From assembly GCA_028284155.1 (NCBI GenBank), contig JANQSF010000098.1, positions 1-64,000 of the forward strand: DNA of 64,000 nt, read 5' to 3'. The notes beneath the pieces were generated by a model. The model had not been told where the DNA came from. It saw nothing but the letters and a program-made list of their open reading frames with translations, and made no database searches. Positions 24,467-32,292 of this stretch are shown piece by piece. A program made the position numbers and the translations under genes. The first letter of the stretch is position 1, and the number at the start of each line of letters is the position of its first letter. The DNA comes from Phycisphaeraceae bacterium. Its GTDB lineage: Bacteria > Planctomycetota > Phycisphaerae > Phycisphaerales > Phycisphaeraceae.

Positions 24467-24518
24467 CCCTTGTCAACCATCGCCGCGCACCAACTCGCCC
24501 AACCTAAACTCACCCAAC

Positions 24519-26654
24519 ATGGTCACGCCTACGACCGAACAACCCGCGTCACCAACGAGCCCGCCGGCGCAGCCCAAAGGTACGACCGTCGCGCTCGACA
24601 CGACGCCGCGCAACGGCTCCTGCCCCAAGCCCACGCCGCCCGTGCCCAGCGGCATGTGGCGGACGCTGGCGCACCGCGGCAAGACGTCGTCGAAGTTGCC
24701 CAAAGGGCTCGACGCGATGTGGAACGCGGGGGCGGGATACGTCCGCCAGTTCGCCCCGCGCCGACGACGGTATCTCGCGCGGGCCGCGCGCGTGCTCAAA
24801 CTCGAAGCGACGTACAACGATATCAGCGACGCCCGCTTGCGCGAACGCGCGGCTGAGCTGCGCGAGCTGTTCCGCCTCGGCAGGCAGACACGCGAAGACG
24901 TCGAACACGCGTTCGCCGTCGTCCGCGAGGTCGCCTGGCGGAAGGTCGAGATGCGGCCTTACAAAGTGCAGGTCGCCGCGGCGTTGGCGATGTACGACGG
25001 CTGCATCGCCGAACTCGCCACCGGCGAGGGCAAGACGCTGTCCGCCTCGATGCCCGCGACCGTCGCCGGCTGGCGCGGACGCGGCGTGCACGTCATCACC
25101 GTCAACGACTACCTCGCCGCGCGCGACGCCGAACTCATGCGGCCGATCTACGAGTTCTGTGGCCTGACCGTCAGCTCGATCGTCGGCGACACGCCGCCGC
25201 CCTCGCGGCGCGAGCTTTACCTGGCCGACATCACCTACACGACGAACAAAGAGGTCGCGGCCGACTTCCTGCGCGACCGTCTGGCCCTCGGCGACACCCG
25301 CGGCCTGACGAGCGCGCTGGTGCGCAAGGTCGCCGGCGGCGCGGGCGAGGGCGTCGACCGCGTCGTGCAACGCGGCCTCGAGTTCGCCATCATCGACGAG
25401 GCCGACTCGATCATGATCGACGAGGCTGTCACCCCGCTGATCATCTCCGGTGAGTCGCCGAACGCCGCGCGCGTCGAGGCGTTCAAGCAGGCGTCCGACC
25501 TGGCGGATCAACTCGAAAAGGGTAAGGACTACAAGGTCGACCACGAATACCGCGATGTCGAGTTCACCAACGCCGGCCGACGCCGCCTGGCTGAATTGGC
25601 GAGCGACATCGGCGGCATCTTCGCCGGGGCACGCCGACGCGAGGAGATGGTGCACCAGGCCATCACCGCACGCGAGTTGTACACGCTCGAAAAGCAGTAC
25701 GTCATTCAGGACGACGAGGTCGTGATCGTCGACGAGTTCACCGGCCGACTCATGCCCGACCGCGAGTGGCGGGACGGACTGCACCAGGCGGTCAGCGCCA
25801 AGGAAGGCGTCGAGGTCAAGAACCCCAAGGAAACGCTCTCGCGCATCAGCTTTCAAAACTTCTACCGCATGTACAAACGGCTCTCGGGCATGACCGCCAC
25901 CGCGTGGGAGGCGAGGCATGAGCTTTGGCAGATCTACGGCCTGCCGGTCGTCCGCATCCCGACGAACCGCCCGTGCATCCGCATCCAGAAGCGCGACCGC
26001 ATGTTCGTCAACGCCGAGGCCAAGTGGAATGCCATCGCCGAACACGTGCGCGAAGTGCACGCGACCGGCCAACCGCTGCTCGTCGGCACGCGCAGCGTCC
26101 GCGCCAGCGAGTTGCTCAGCATGATGCTCGGCGGCGAAGACGGCAGCGAGGCGACCGAAGGCCAAACGCCGATTGTCCACCGCGTGCTCAACGCCGTGCG
26201 TCACAAGGAAGAGGCCGAGGTCGTCGCCGTCGCCGGCCAACCCGACAAGGTCACCGTCGCGACGAACATGGCCGGCCGCGGCACCGACATCAAGCTCGGC
26301 CCCGGCGTGCCCGAAAAAGGCGGACTCTACGTGCTGGCCACCGAACGACACGAAAACACAAGAGTCGACCGCCAACTCTACGGCCGATCCGCACGACAGG
26401 GCGACCCCGGCGAGGCCGTCACCATGATCAGTCTCGACGACGAAATCCTGCAACGCTATTCAAGTGTGTGGTGGCGCTGGTTCCTCTCACTGGCCACCAA
26501 CAGCCGCGGCGAGGTCATCAACCCCCTGCGCAACTGGGTCGTCCGCCGCGCCCAGGCCAGGGCTGAACGCAACGCCCTGCGTTCGAGAAAGAGCGTGCTC
26601 AAGACAGACGACTGGCTCGACGAGGCGCTCGGCTTTGCGGCGGGTGAGACGTGA
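24519..26654 (+). CDS. SecA-type ATPase lacking the C-terminal helical half
   Basis: 711 residues from ATG 24519. The two RecA-like motor domains of SecA are intact: Walker A ATGEGKTLSAS (from residue 167), HVITVNDYLAARDAELMRPI, Walker B IIDEADSIMIDEAVTPLIIS (D293), the preprotein-cross-linking region (about 300-420), IVDEFTGRLMPDREWRDGLH, SGMTATA, VPTNRP-like IPTNRP, NMAGRGTDIKLG (from 583) and TERHENTRVDRQLYGRSARQ. After SLDDEILQRYSS only about 65 residues remain, so the helical scaffold, two-helix finger, wing domain and Cys-rich tail of canonical SecA (about 900 aa) are missing. It is an accessory motor, probably serving the adjacent adaptor genes; this link is inference. Confidence 0.9.
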   Translation: MVTPTTEQPASPTSPPAQPKGTTVALDTTPRNGSCPKPTPPVPSGMWRTLAHRGKTSSKLPKGLDAMWNAGAGYVRQFAPRRRRYLARAARVLKLEATYNDISDARLRERAAELRELFRLGRQTREDVEHAFAVVREVAWRKVEMRPYKVQVAAALAMYDGCIAELATGEGKTLSASMPATVAGWRGRGVHVITVNDYLAARDAELMRPIYEFCGLTVSSIVGDTPPPSRRELYLADITYTTNKEVAADFLRDRLALGDTRGLTSALVRKVAGGAGEGVDRVVQRGLEFAIIDEADSIMIDEAVTPLIISGESPNAARVEAFKQASDLADQLEKGKDYKVDHEYRDVEFTNAGRRRLAELASDIGGIFAGARRREEMVHQAITARELYTLEKQYVIQDDEVVIVDEFTGRLMPDREWRDGLHQAVSAKEGVEVKNPKETLSRISFQNFYRMYKRLSGMTATAWEARHELWQIYGLPVVRIPTNRPCIRIQKRDRMFVNAEAKWNAIAEHVREVHATGQPLLVGTRSVRASELLSMMLGGEDGSEATEGQTPIVHRVLNAVRHKEEAEVVAVAGQPDKVTVATNMAGRGTDIKLGPGVPEKGGLYVLATERHENTRVDRQLYGRSARQGDPGEAVTMISLDDEILQRYSSVWWRWFLSLATNSRGEVINPLRNWVVRRAQARAERNALRSRKSVLKTDDWLDEALGFAAGET

Positions 26655-26667
26655 TGGAAGCGATCCT

Positions 26668-26740
26668 GTAGGTCAGGTCATTGACCTGACAACCAATGAT
26701 CAATTCGCGACGATTGTCAGGTTGAATGACCTGACCTGTG
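26668..26740. repeat. Twin inverted repeat, family C
   Basis: GTAGGTCAGGTCATTGACCT (GAC) faces GTCAGGTTGAATGACCTGACCT across about 25 bp. It begins 14 bp after the SecA-like stop and separates it from the GNAT gene. Confidence 0.88.
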
Positions 26741-26757
26741 AACTAACGACGCACGTG

Positions 26758-27231
26758 ATGTCAATCACTCTCGAACAGGTCGATGCCCCGACAGATGATG
26801 TCCGCATGCTCATCGGCAAACTCGACGCGGAGTTGGGCGCCGCCTATTCGCCAGAGCAGCAGCACGGCCTGAAGTTGGATCAGCTCTTTCAGCCTGACGT
26901 CCTGTTCTTCATTGCTCGTGTGAACAGCGAGCCGGTGGGCTGCGGCGGGGTCGCGTTCGCCGACGACATCGCCGAGGTCAAGCGGATGTACGTTCAGCCG
27001 AACGCGCGCGGGCGGGGCGTCGCGCGGGCGATCCTGAACCGTTTGGAAGACGAGGCACGGGCGCGCGGGTTCCGCCGCATCGCCCTGGAAACCGGCGACG
27101 CGCAACACGCGGCGATCCAGTTCTATGAACGCTGTGGCTTCGCACGTGGCGACGCGTTCGGTGCGTACGCAGCCATGCCGCCCGCCGCGATCGAACGCAG
27201 CGTGTTTTATGCGAAAGACTTGTTCGGTTGA
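26758..27231 (+). CDS. GNAT family N-acetyltransferase
   Basis: 157 residues from ATG 26758, directly after the family C repeat. GNAT fold: strands GCGGVAFADDIAEVKRMYV lead into the acetyl-CoA pyrophosphate loop QPNARGRGVARAILNRLEDE (the RGRGVA match to R/Q-x-x-G-x-G/A), then GFRRIALETGDAQHAAIQFY and ERCGF at the C-terminal end. It should transfer an acetyl group from acetyl-CoA to an amine; the acceptor is unknown. It lies 100 bp after the SecA-like gene on the same strand, but the repeat between them makes co-transcription uncertain. Confidence 0.88.
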   Translation: MSITLEQVDAPTDDVRMLIGKLDAELGAAYSPEQQHGLKLDQLFQPDVLFFIARVNSEPVGCGGVAFADDIAEVKRMYVQPNARGRGVARAILNRLEDEARARGFRRIALETGDAQHAAIQFYERCGFARGDAFGAYAAMPPAAIERSVFYAKDLFG

Positions 27232-27469
27232 GCTGTGCCATCAGCGGGCGGGCCATTCGACCTGACCTAAGTAGCGAGCACCCCATCCCATGACCGCCCA
27301 CGCCGCGTGCCCAGCAGCAGGCCGAGCAGCGTGCCGCTGCCGAACACTCAGGGCTGCGCCCTGGGCTTTCATCGGGTCGGCCCGTTGGGCTTGTATCCAT
27401 TCGCCAAGGCATGTGTTTGACAGGGGACATCTGACTTGAACGACGGACCGCCCTACGAATGGTGTGCAC
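27232..27469. other. Intergenic region, no supported gene
   Basis: About 240 bp with a hairpin-like agggctgcgccctgggct near 27347-27365. The minus strand contains a stretch (GTLLGLLLGTRRGR) that looks like the last part of a surface-sorting tail, possibly a gene relic, but no upstream gene body is present. Confidence 0.3.
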
Positions 27470-28222
27470 ATGATTACGCGTGCCTATCTTGCACAACGTG
27501 AAAGCGGCCAATACGGTCACGAGGAACGACTCGTTGCCGCCGTGCTAGAGGCGCGCGGTCTGCCTTATAAGCCATATACCCTCAAGCGAATTCATCGACG
27601 TCAGTTGCCGTTGAGACCGGATACGTTGGTCGTTGGCGATATGGATTGTGTCCATGGCGCGCTTAAGCAACTCGGCATTGAGCTACCAGAGGCGGAGTCA
27701 TATCCCACTTCAATCCGCGATCACCTCCATCGTCAGGTATGGCAAACAACGCTCGGTGCGGTTGCGGAGCGTTTTGCACATGGAGCGGCCGCGCCTGTCT
27801 TCGTTAAACCGAGAGGGCGTCAGAAGTGCTTCACCGGGTTCATCTGCGATTCAGAACACTCATTGTCACGGGCGGGCGGTGTGTCTCGTCACGAGCCGGT
27901 CTATTGCTCTGAATTGGTCGCGTGGCAGAGCGAGTACCGAGTGTACGTCGTTGAGGGCCAGATTCGAGCCATTGACCACTACGACGGCGATGCCGGTTTC
28001 AAACTCGACGAGTCTGTCGCCGAAGAGGCGGTCGCCGCGCTTCATGCCGCTGGCCAAGCGTATGCAGGTTTTGGTATCGATTTCGGTGTGCTGAGTAATG
28101 GACAAACTGCCCTCGTAGAAATGAACGATGGGTTTGCCCTCGGGGCGTATGACATCACGGGCGGAGATTACACTGATCTCCTGATCGCACGTTGGGAGGA
28201 ATTGACCGGGCCACCCAGTTGA
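27470..28222 (+). CDS. ATP-grasp domain protein (R2K-like)
   Basis: 250 residues from ATG 27470. The N-terminal region (MITRAYLAQRESGQYGHEER) leads to a short pre-ATP-grasp part. The ATP-grasp core is recognisable: AAPVFVKPRGRQKCFTGFIC (ATP-contacting Lys and the following loop), VYCSELVAWQSEYRVYVVEG, and the metal-binding end FGIDFGVLSNGQTALVEMND with GFALGAYDITGGDYTDLLIA. The sequence recalls the R2K clade of ATP-grasp enzymes, which lack one of the usual ligand residues and are often found in accessory or phage-linked loci as peptide-bond-forming enzymes. The substrate is unknown. GC content is lower than in the flanking genes, consistent with transfer. Convergent with the next gene. Confidence 0.75.
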   Translation: MITRAYLAQRESGQYGHEERLVAAVLEARGLPYKPYTLKRIHRRQLPLRPDTLVVGDMDCVHGALKQLGIELPEAESYPTSIRDHLHRQVWQTTLGAVAERFAHGAAAPVFVKPRGRQKCFTGFICDSEHSLSRAGGVSRHEPVYCSELVAWQSEYRVYVVEGQIRAIDHYDGDAGFKLDESVAEEAVAALHAAGQAYAGFGIDFGVLSNGQTALVEMNDGFALGAYDITGGDYTDLLIARWEELTGPPS

Positions 28223-28270
28223 CAGCCGCGCAATTCGCATCATCCGCGGTCAAGTTTTCACGTCTCCCCC

Positions 28271-30199
28271 TCACCCCTTATGAATAAACCGCGACGCATA
28301 GCTGCGCACCTCGCGGCCGTTCAACACGTGGAACACGCGCAACTGCTCCACCGTCGATTGGCTGAAGTGTGACAGCGGCAGGTGGACGAGCTTTCGGCTG
28401 AACCGGCGTGCGATGCGTCGCCACATGGCCGTCGGCGGGACGGGGCTGAGCAGGGCGACGTGTCGCGCTCGGCTGTATAAACAACCCGCGGCGATGAGGC
28501 GGTCTTCGAGGGTGTCGGCGAAGTCGAGCTGGCGGTTGGTCCACACCTCGGGGATGGCGACGGGCGGGTAGAGGAACATCGCGCCGCCGTACGTCGCCTG
28601 GCCGATGCCCGGGCCGATCATGTTGCCCAGGAAGTCGGTGCCGTACAGGGCGAGGGTCGATTCGTTGCCGTGCTCGGCGTACCACGTCATGCGGAACGGG
28701 TAGTCGCGCGGGTCGGCCGGCGTGTCGAACAGCATGATCACGCAGTCCAGCCCGCCCGTGCGCGGCGGGAAACTCTTGACGTAGATGTCGCCCGTGTGCC
28801 AATTGCGCACGGTTTCGCGCACGTCGAGCCCGTCCAGAAAACTCGTCGTGAACTTCTCGCTGTGCGCCAGGTCCGCGTTGATGATCTGCTCCGCCTTCTG
28901 AAAACAGTGCGTGCGGAATCGTTCGACCGACTCATCTTCCGGCGGCCACGACACGCTGCTGTACGGGTTCCAACGTTGCAGCCACTGGTCCTGCTCGATG
29001 CGCTCGGGCTTCGGTTTGAGGTTCAGGCTCCGCCAGGTCATCGGTTGGCCGGGCAGTCGGTTGACGGTCTGCACGACCGTGCCGTTCGGCAGGCGGGCGC
29101 GGTCGATGCCGAGCGTGACGCGTTGCCGCCCAGTCGGCTCGGTGTGGAGGTATTCGCGGGCCTGCTCGACGAGGTTGATCGCGAACCGGTCGCCCGCGCA
29201 CTGCTGCGCCGCGACGACCAGCGTGTACAGGTCAGGCGTCAGCCGGCGTTTGATCAGGCTGAGGTTGCGGATGTACTTGAGGCACAACGCCAGCAGCTTC
29301 GGGCTGATGTGTCGGGCCTGCTTGCCCGCCTCGACCTTGTACCGCTGCCGCGTCGCGATGAGCAGTTCCTTCACGCCGTCGACCGACAGGTTCTCGTCGT
29401 CGTCCAGCGACGCGCGGGCCTGCTCGTACAGGCCGGTGATGTAAGGCAACTCGCCGAGCATGAACACGAGCGTGTTGTCGTCCGGCTGATACACGGCCGT
29501 GTCTTCAACGTCCTCGTCGTCAGCCGGCGGCGCGTCGTTGCGGTACGCGTCGCGCACCCAAGGCCAATCGGTCATCGCGCAGACGAACAGGACCGACTCG
29601 TGCTGCTGCTCGAGCATGTGCAGCCGATGCGCCATCGTCGCGATGCGGTCGGCCGGCTGATTGTCGTGCGTTTGAGGCGGAGCGGGGATGAACGGCAGCA
29701 AGGCCGAGGCGAACCGCGACATCGGCACGCGCTTCATCGCGTACGGGTCGGGCAGCGTCAGGGCGTAAGGCTGAAACCGTGTCGTCTCCAGGTCGATAAA
29801 CGCCCGCACCATCCGCTCACCCATCGCCACCCGCAACGCGGCGATCACCGGCTGACAAGGGTCGATTGGCACGAACGACATCTCGAGCGTCGGCTCGTCG
29901 TCGGATTCATCGTCATCGTCCGATGCGCTCGGATCGAAGGCCGACACTTCCGGGGGCGGCGACCACCCGGATTCGTAGATCGAATGCTCCAACTGCCCGA
30001 CCATCGTGACAGCCGGCAGGTGATCGATCGCCGCCTCGACGTCACGCTTGAACGACCGCGGCAACGGCACAGCCAGACAATCAAACTTGTGCTCCAACAT
30101 GACCCGCCGAACTTCCACGGCAAAGTCACCACTGCCGTGCAGGACAGGCAGCACGGTGATCCGCGGGCTGAGTTGGAAGACGCCGGTGTTCACGACCAA
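28271..30199 (-). CDS. Large cytosolic protein of unknown function (642 aa)
   Basis: I do not recognise the family. There is no signal peptide and no membrane segment. The N-terminus alternates strand and helix (TVLPVLHGSGDFAVEVRRVM, then HKFDCLAVPLPRSFKRDVEA), recalling the TraB/ChaN-like idea of a protein acting on host metabolites, but the catalytic residues cannot be placed. An acidic low-complexity stretch lies at residues about 88-104 (SASDDDDESDDEP). The middle is helical and Arg-rich; the C-terminal part has NWHTGDIYVKSFPPRTGGLD and a Tyr/Trp-rich region. It ends in convergent orientation 49 bp from the ATP-grasp gene. Confidence 0.6.
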   Translation of the reverse strand: MVVNTGVFQLSPRITVLPVLHGSGDFAVEVRRVMLEHKFDCLAVPLPRSFKRDVEAAIDHLPAVTMVGQLEHSIYESGWSPPPEVSAFDPSASDDDDESDDEPTLEMSFVPIDPCQPVIAALRVAMGERMVRAFIDLETTRFQPYALTLPDPYAMKRVPMSRFASALLPFIPAPPQTHDNQPADRIATMAHRLHMLEQQHESVLFVCAMTDWPWVRDAYRNDAPPADDEDVEDTAVYQPDDNTLVFMLGELPYITGLYEQARASLDDDENLSVDGVKELLIATRQRYKVEAGKQARHISPKLLALCLKYIRNLSLIKRRLTPDLYTLVVAAQQCAGDRFAINLVEQAREYLHTEPTGRQRVTLGIDRARLPNGTVVQTVNRLPGQPMTWRSLNLKPKPERIEQDQWLQRWNPYSSVSWPPEDESVERFRTHCFQKAEQIINADLAHSEKFTTSFLDGLDVRETVRNWHTGDIYVKSFPPRTGGLDCVIMLFDTPADPRDYPFRMTWYAEHGNESTLALYGTDFLGNMIGPGIGQATYGGAMFLYPPVAIPEVWTNRQLDFADTLEDRLIAAGCLYSRARHVALLSPVPPTAMWRRIARRFSRKLVHLPLSHFSQSTVEQLRVFHVLNGREVRSYASRFIHKG

Positions 30200-30235
30200 A
30201 GGGTAGCACGTGAGACGAATAGCGCGCTGCCCAAA

Positions 30236-30345
30236 GCCCCCGGCTCTGCCGGGGGATCGGTTTACCGAATGCGTAAGTTGCGTTGTTGACGTCGAGTAGT
30301 CGGGTGATGAGTTGCGCGACCGATCCCACGCCAGAGGCGTGGGCT
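30236..30345. repeat. Twin inverted repeat, family L
   Basis: GCCCCCGGCTCTGCCGGGGG (ATCGGT) faces ACCGATCCCACGCCAGAGGCGTGGGC. Here the two arms differ in the stem sequence but keep the loop and flanks, as if the stem had co-varied. Confidence 0.75.
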
Positions 30346-30354
30346 ATATTGGGT

Positions 30355-30384
30355 GCCACACTTTGGCTTTGCAAAGTGTGGCGT
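30355..30384. repeat. Single palindrome next to family L
   Basis: gccacactttggctttgcaa (agtgtggc): an isolated 28 bp hairpin-forming sequence with stem CCACACTTT / AAAGTGTGG. Confidence 0.7.
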
Positions 30385-30439
30385 TTCAGGATACGGATCA
30401 GTTGTGCCGCATCGACACACTTTGTCTTTCGGGTCCAGG

Positions 30440-30840
30440 CGTGACAGCCGATCCAGTCAACATTGAGGGGAATCGAAGAAGGCGGTGCCCTGCCGGGCGG
30501 GCCTGCTCACCCCCGGGGGCGCCGCAGCGGATTGGCGCTACGCTTCGGCGGAACGGCCGCGCCGTGAAGACCACATGAGTTGGGGGAACGCTCGCCGCCG
30601 CTTCCCCCAAACTCCCTTCGGCTCCCCCGCGGAAGCGCGGGCCAAGTCAGTCGCGTCGACAGCACGTCGCACCTTCCGGGGGCGGCCGGGGGTTATCCGG
30701 GGTGGGGCTGGCCGCGGAAGGCCCCAATCGCCCGCGCCTTATGTGCGCGCGCCAACGGGTTGGTCATCGAGGGCGAAACGCGGTTGTCAACGGGCGTCAA
30801 GTCCGAGCCCCTGTGGCGATTGAACAGGCCCGCACAGAGT
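30440..30840. ncRNA. GC-rich structured non-coding stretch, candidate RNA
   Basis: About 400 bp with no protein-like frame and dense potential stems: tgggggaacgc...gcttccccca (30580-30608), cccgcggaagcgcggg, gggggcggcc...ggccgcgg (30677-30717) and gcgcgccttatgtgcgcgc-like (30733-30752). A segment at 30797-30812 (gtcaagtccgagcccc) is faintly like the RNase P core but the other conserved regions are absent. Strand and limits are unknown; it may instead be a cluster of degraded repeats. Confidence 0.3.
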
Positions 30841-30986
30841 GTGAGAATCTTTCCAGGGGGCGATTACTGAGATTGTGAAAAGTTGTGGTCAGACTCAGAT
30901 GCAGAACAACTTGAGAAGCGACAGCGGGGGTCCAGCGACCCGTTCTAGCAACCGTTTGTTGAGGGGTAGAAAAGTTCTCACACTCA
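30838..30986. repeat. Imperfect terminal inverted repeat, about 149 bp
   Basis: agtgtgagaatcttt (30838-30852) and aaaagttctcacact (30972-30986) are inverted copies; inside, aagttgt / acaactt and cgggggtccagcgacccg form further stems. It marks the edge of the lower-GC segment that contains the two YcxB-like genes. Confidence 0.55.
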
Positions 30987-31056
30987 CGGTGAGTGCATTG
31001 CCCTCTTGGTTTCCTCAAGAGCACTCTTGTTGGGCCGATAGACTCTGTAAATATTG

Positions 31057-31602
31057 TCAGAGTGCGGCACTCGGCACCCGAGAGTTCATAACGTGCCGGG
31101 CAATGATCTGAATAAATCGTTGTCGGTCAGTAGAAGACTCAAAAGCGTCGTCCGGTATCACCAACGGCAGACGATTTGCCCCGATTCCAATCATCAAGAC
31201 GCCTTCCATTTCTTGATACGCCACAACGATGTCCAGTGGCCACTCATGTCGCTGCTGTTCATTGACAAATGATATGGATGGCGGATTGATCTCCACCGTA
31301 CAAGACCCGGTTTCGTACAATCCGACCAAGAGAGTGAGTCGTTGGTTCGGTGACAGTAATGTAACCACCAAGTTCAGAAAGAATAGAGCTATGATCGCAG
31401 CGGGCGCGACCAGCCAACACCAGTGGCTGGAGTCTGTCATCAACAGATACGTCAACGACAATAGCAATATCAGGCTCGCACAAACAGGTAACCCTATCAG
31501 AGCGGCTACAACCGAACGTCGCCAAAGCTTCGCAGAAGAATAAGATTGTTTATCGAATTGTCGAACGGTTTGTGGATCGATCTGAAATGGTCGCGTCTTC
31601 AC
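31057..31602 (-). CDS. YcxB-like membrane protein, copy 1
   Basis: 181 residues. Two adjacent transmembrane helices (residues about 30-53 and 63-84) are followed by a soluble YcxB-like domain: a PH-like arrangement of strands with ISFVNEQQRHEWPLDIVVAY, MEGVLMIGIGANRLPLVIPD and a final helix STDRQRFIQIIARHV. Its start overlaps the stop of the upstream gene by 4 bp (ATGA), so the two are translationally coupled. The base composition is clearly lower in GC than the surroundings, suggesting transfer. Function of the family is unknown. Confidence 0.7.
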   Translation of the reverse strand: MKTRPFQIDPQTVRQFDKQSYSSAKLWRRSVVAALIGLPVCASLILLLSLTYLLMTDSSHWCWLVAPAAIIALFFLNLVVTLLSPNQRLTLLVGLYETGSCTVEINPPSISFVNEQQRHEWPLDIVVAYQEMEGVLMIGIGANRLPLVIPDDAFESSTDRQRFIQIIARHVMNSRVPSAAL

Positions 31603-32213
31603 TGGAACGCTTCCCCGTGGATTCTGTTGGTTAACTCGTCAGAGAATACATCGAGTTCGTCGTCAGAGAATGCCCGCTTGGGCACTAGCCAGATCAGGTT
31701 AGCCGCGACGACACCAAATGCGTCTTCGGACTCCAGATATGTATCGCACGATGTCCAGAAGACAGTCATGCGCTCACTGTCACGACAATAGACAATTCCT
31801 TCCTCGTTCAATTCAACGAACGTCGCGTACTCCGGTTTCTCATCGACTCGTGCACGAGTACGAATGAGCCGCTTCAACCATAATCCGTAACCGATCAGGA
31901 TCAAGAAGGATGCCGCTGAGGCCACTAGTGCCGCATTCTTGTACTGGGTCGGCAGGATAGGCACACTGCCGTTTGAGCCAGACTCAGGCACAAAAAGCCA
32001 GTAGGCAATTGCCACAAAACTTCCCAGTAGAATCAAGTTCGCAATGATGCGGGCTCTTTGCAGCCTTGTACGCGCGGGCCGCTCGTTCGAGGTGTCTGAC
32101 GCGTCGCGTTGTTCACGTAATGTATTGTGACGCTGTCTGTGAAACTCAGACAGCGTCTTCCGATCGTCGGCGGTGATGTGATACGGTCGACTTCGGCAGA
32201 TTGCTCTTATCAT
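31599..32213 (-). CDS. YcxB-like membrane protein, copy 2
   Basis: 204 residues. A charged N-terminal cytosolic part (KTLSEFHRQRHNTLREQRDA) precedes two transmembrane helices (about 55-75 and 92-112) and the same kind of soluble domain as its neighbour: TFVELNEEGIVYCRDSERMT, TVFWTSCDTYLESEDAFGVV, LIWLVPKRAFSDDELDVFSD. The pair look like tandem paralogues that have diverged strongly. Overlaps the next gene by 4 bp. Low GC, as for its partner. Confidence 0.65.
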   Translation of the reverse strand: MIRAICRSRPYHITADDRKTLSEFHRQRHNTLREQRDASDTSNERPARTRLQRARIIANLILLGSFVAIAYWLFVPESGSNGSVPILPTQYKNAALVASAASFLILIGYGLWLKRLIRTRARVDEKPEYATFVELNEEGIVYCRDSERMTVFWTSCDTYLESEDAFGVVAANLIWLVPKRAFSDDELDVFSDELTNRIHGEAFQ

Positions 32214-32292
32214 CGCGCTCAGCCCCCAATCAATTGCCGCAGTCCAGCCAACAATGTTACCGCTTGTTATGTCGGCGTGCCTACTTCCACAC

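Noticed and set aside
24549-26453. 634-codon frame opposite the SecA-like gene
   Set aside because: Antisense shadow; the plus strand carries the complete SecA motor motifs.
27270-27345. C-terminal sorting signal relic on the minus strand (GTLLGLLLGTRRGR)
   Set aside because: No gene body precedes it and the hydrophobic stretch is short; listed only as a possible relic.
30797-30830. RNase P RNA core
   Set aside because: Only a short string (AAGTCCGAGCCCC) resembles the P4 region; the other conserved regions of rnpB are absent on both strands.
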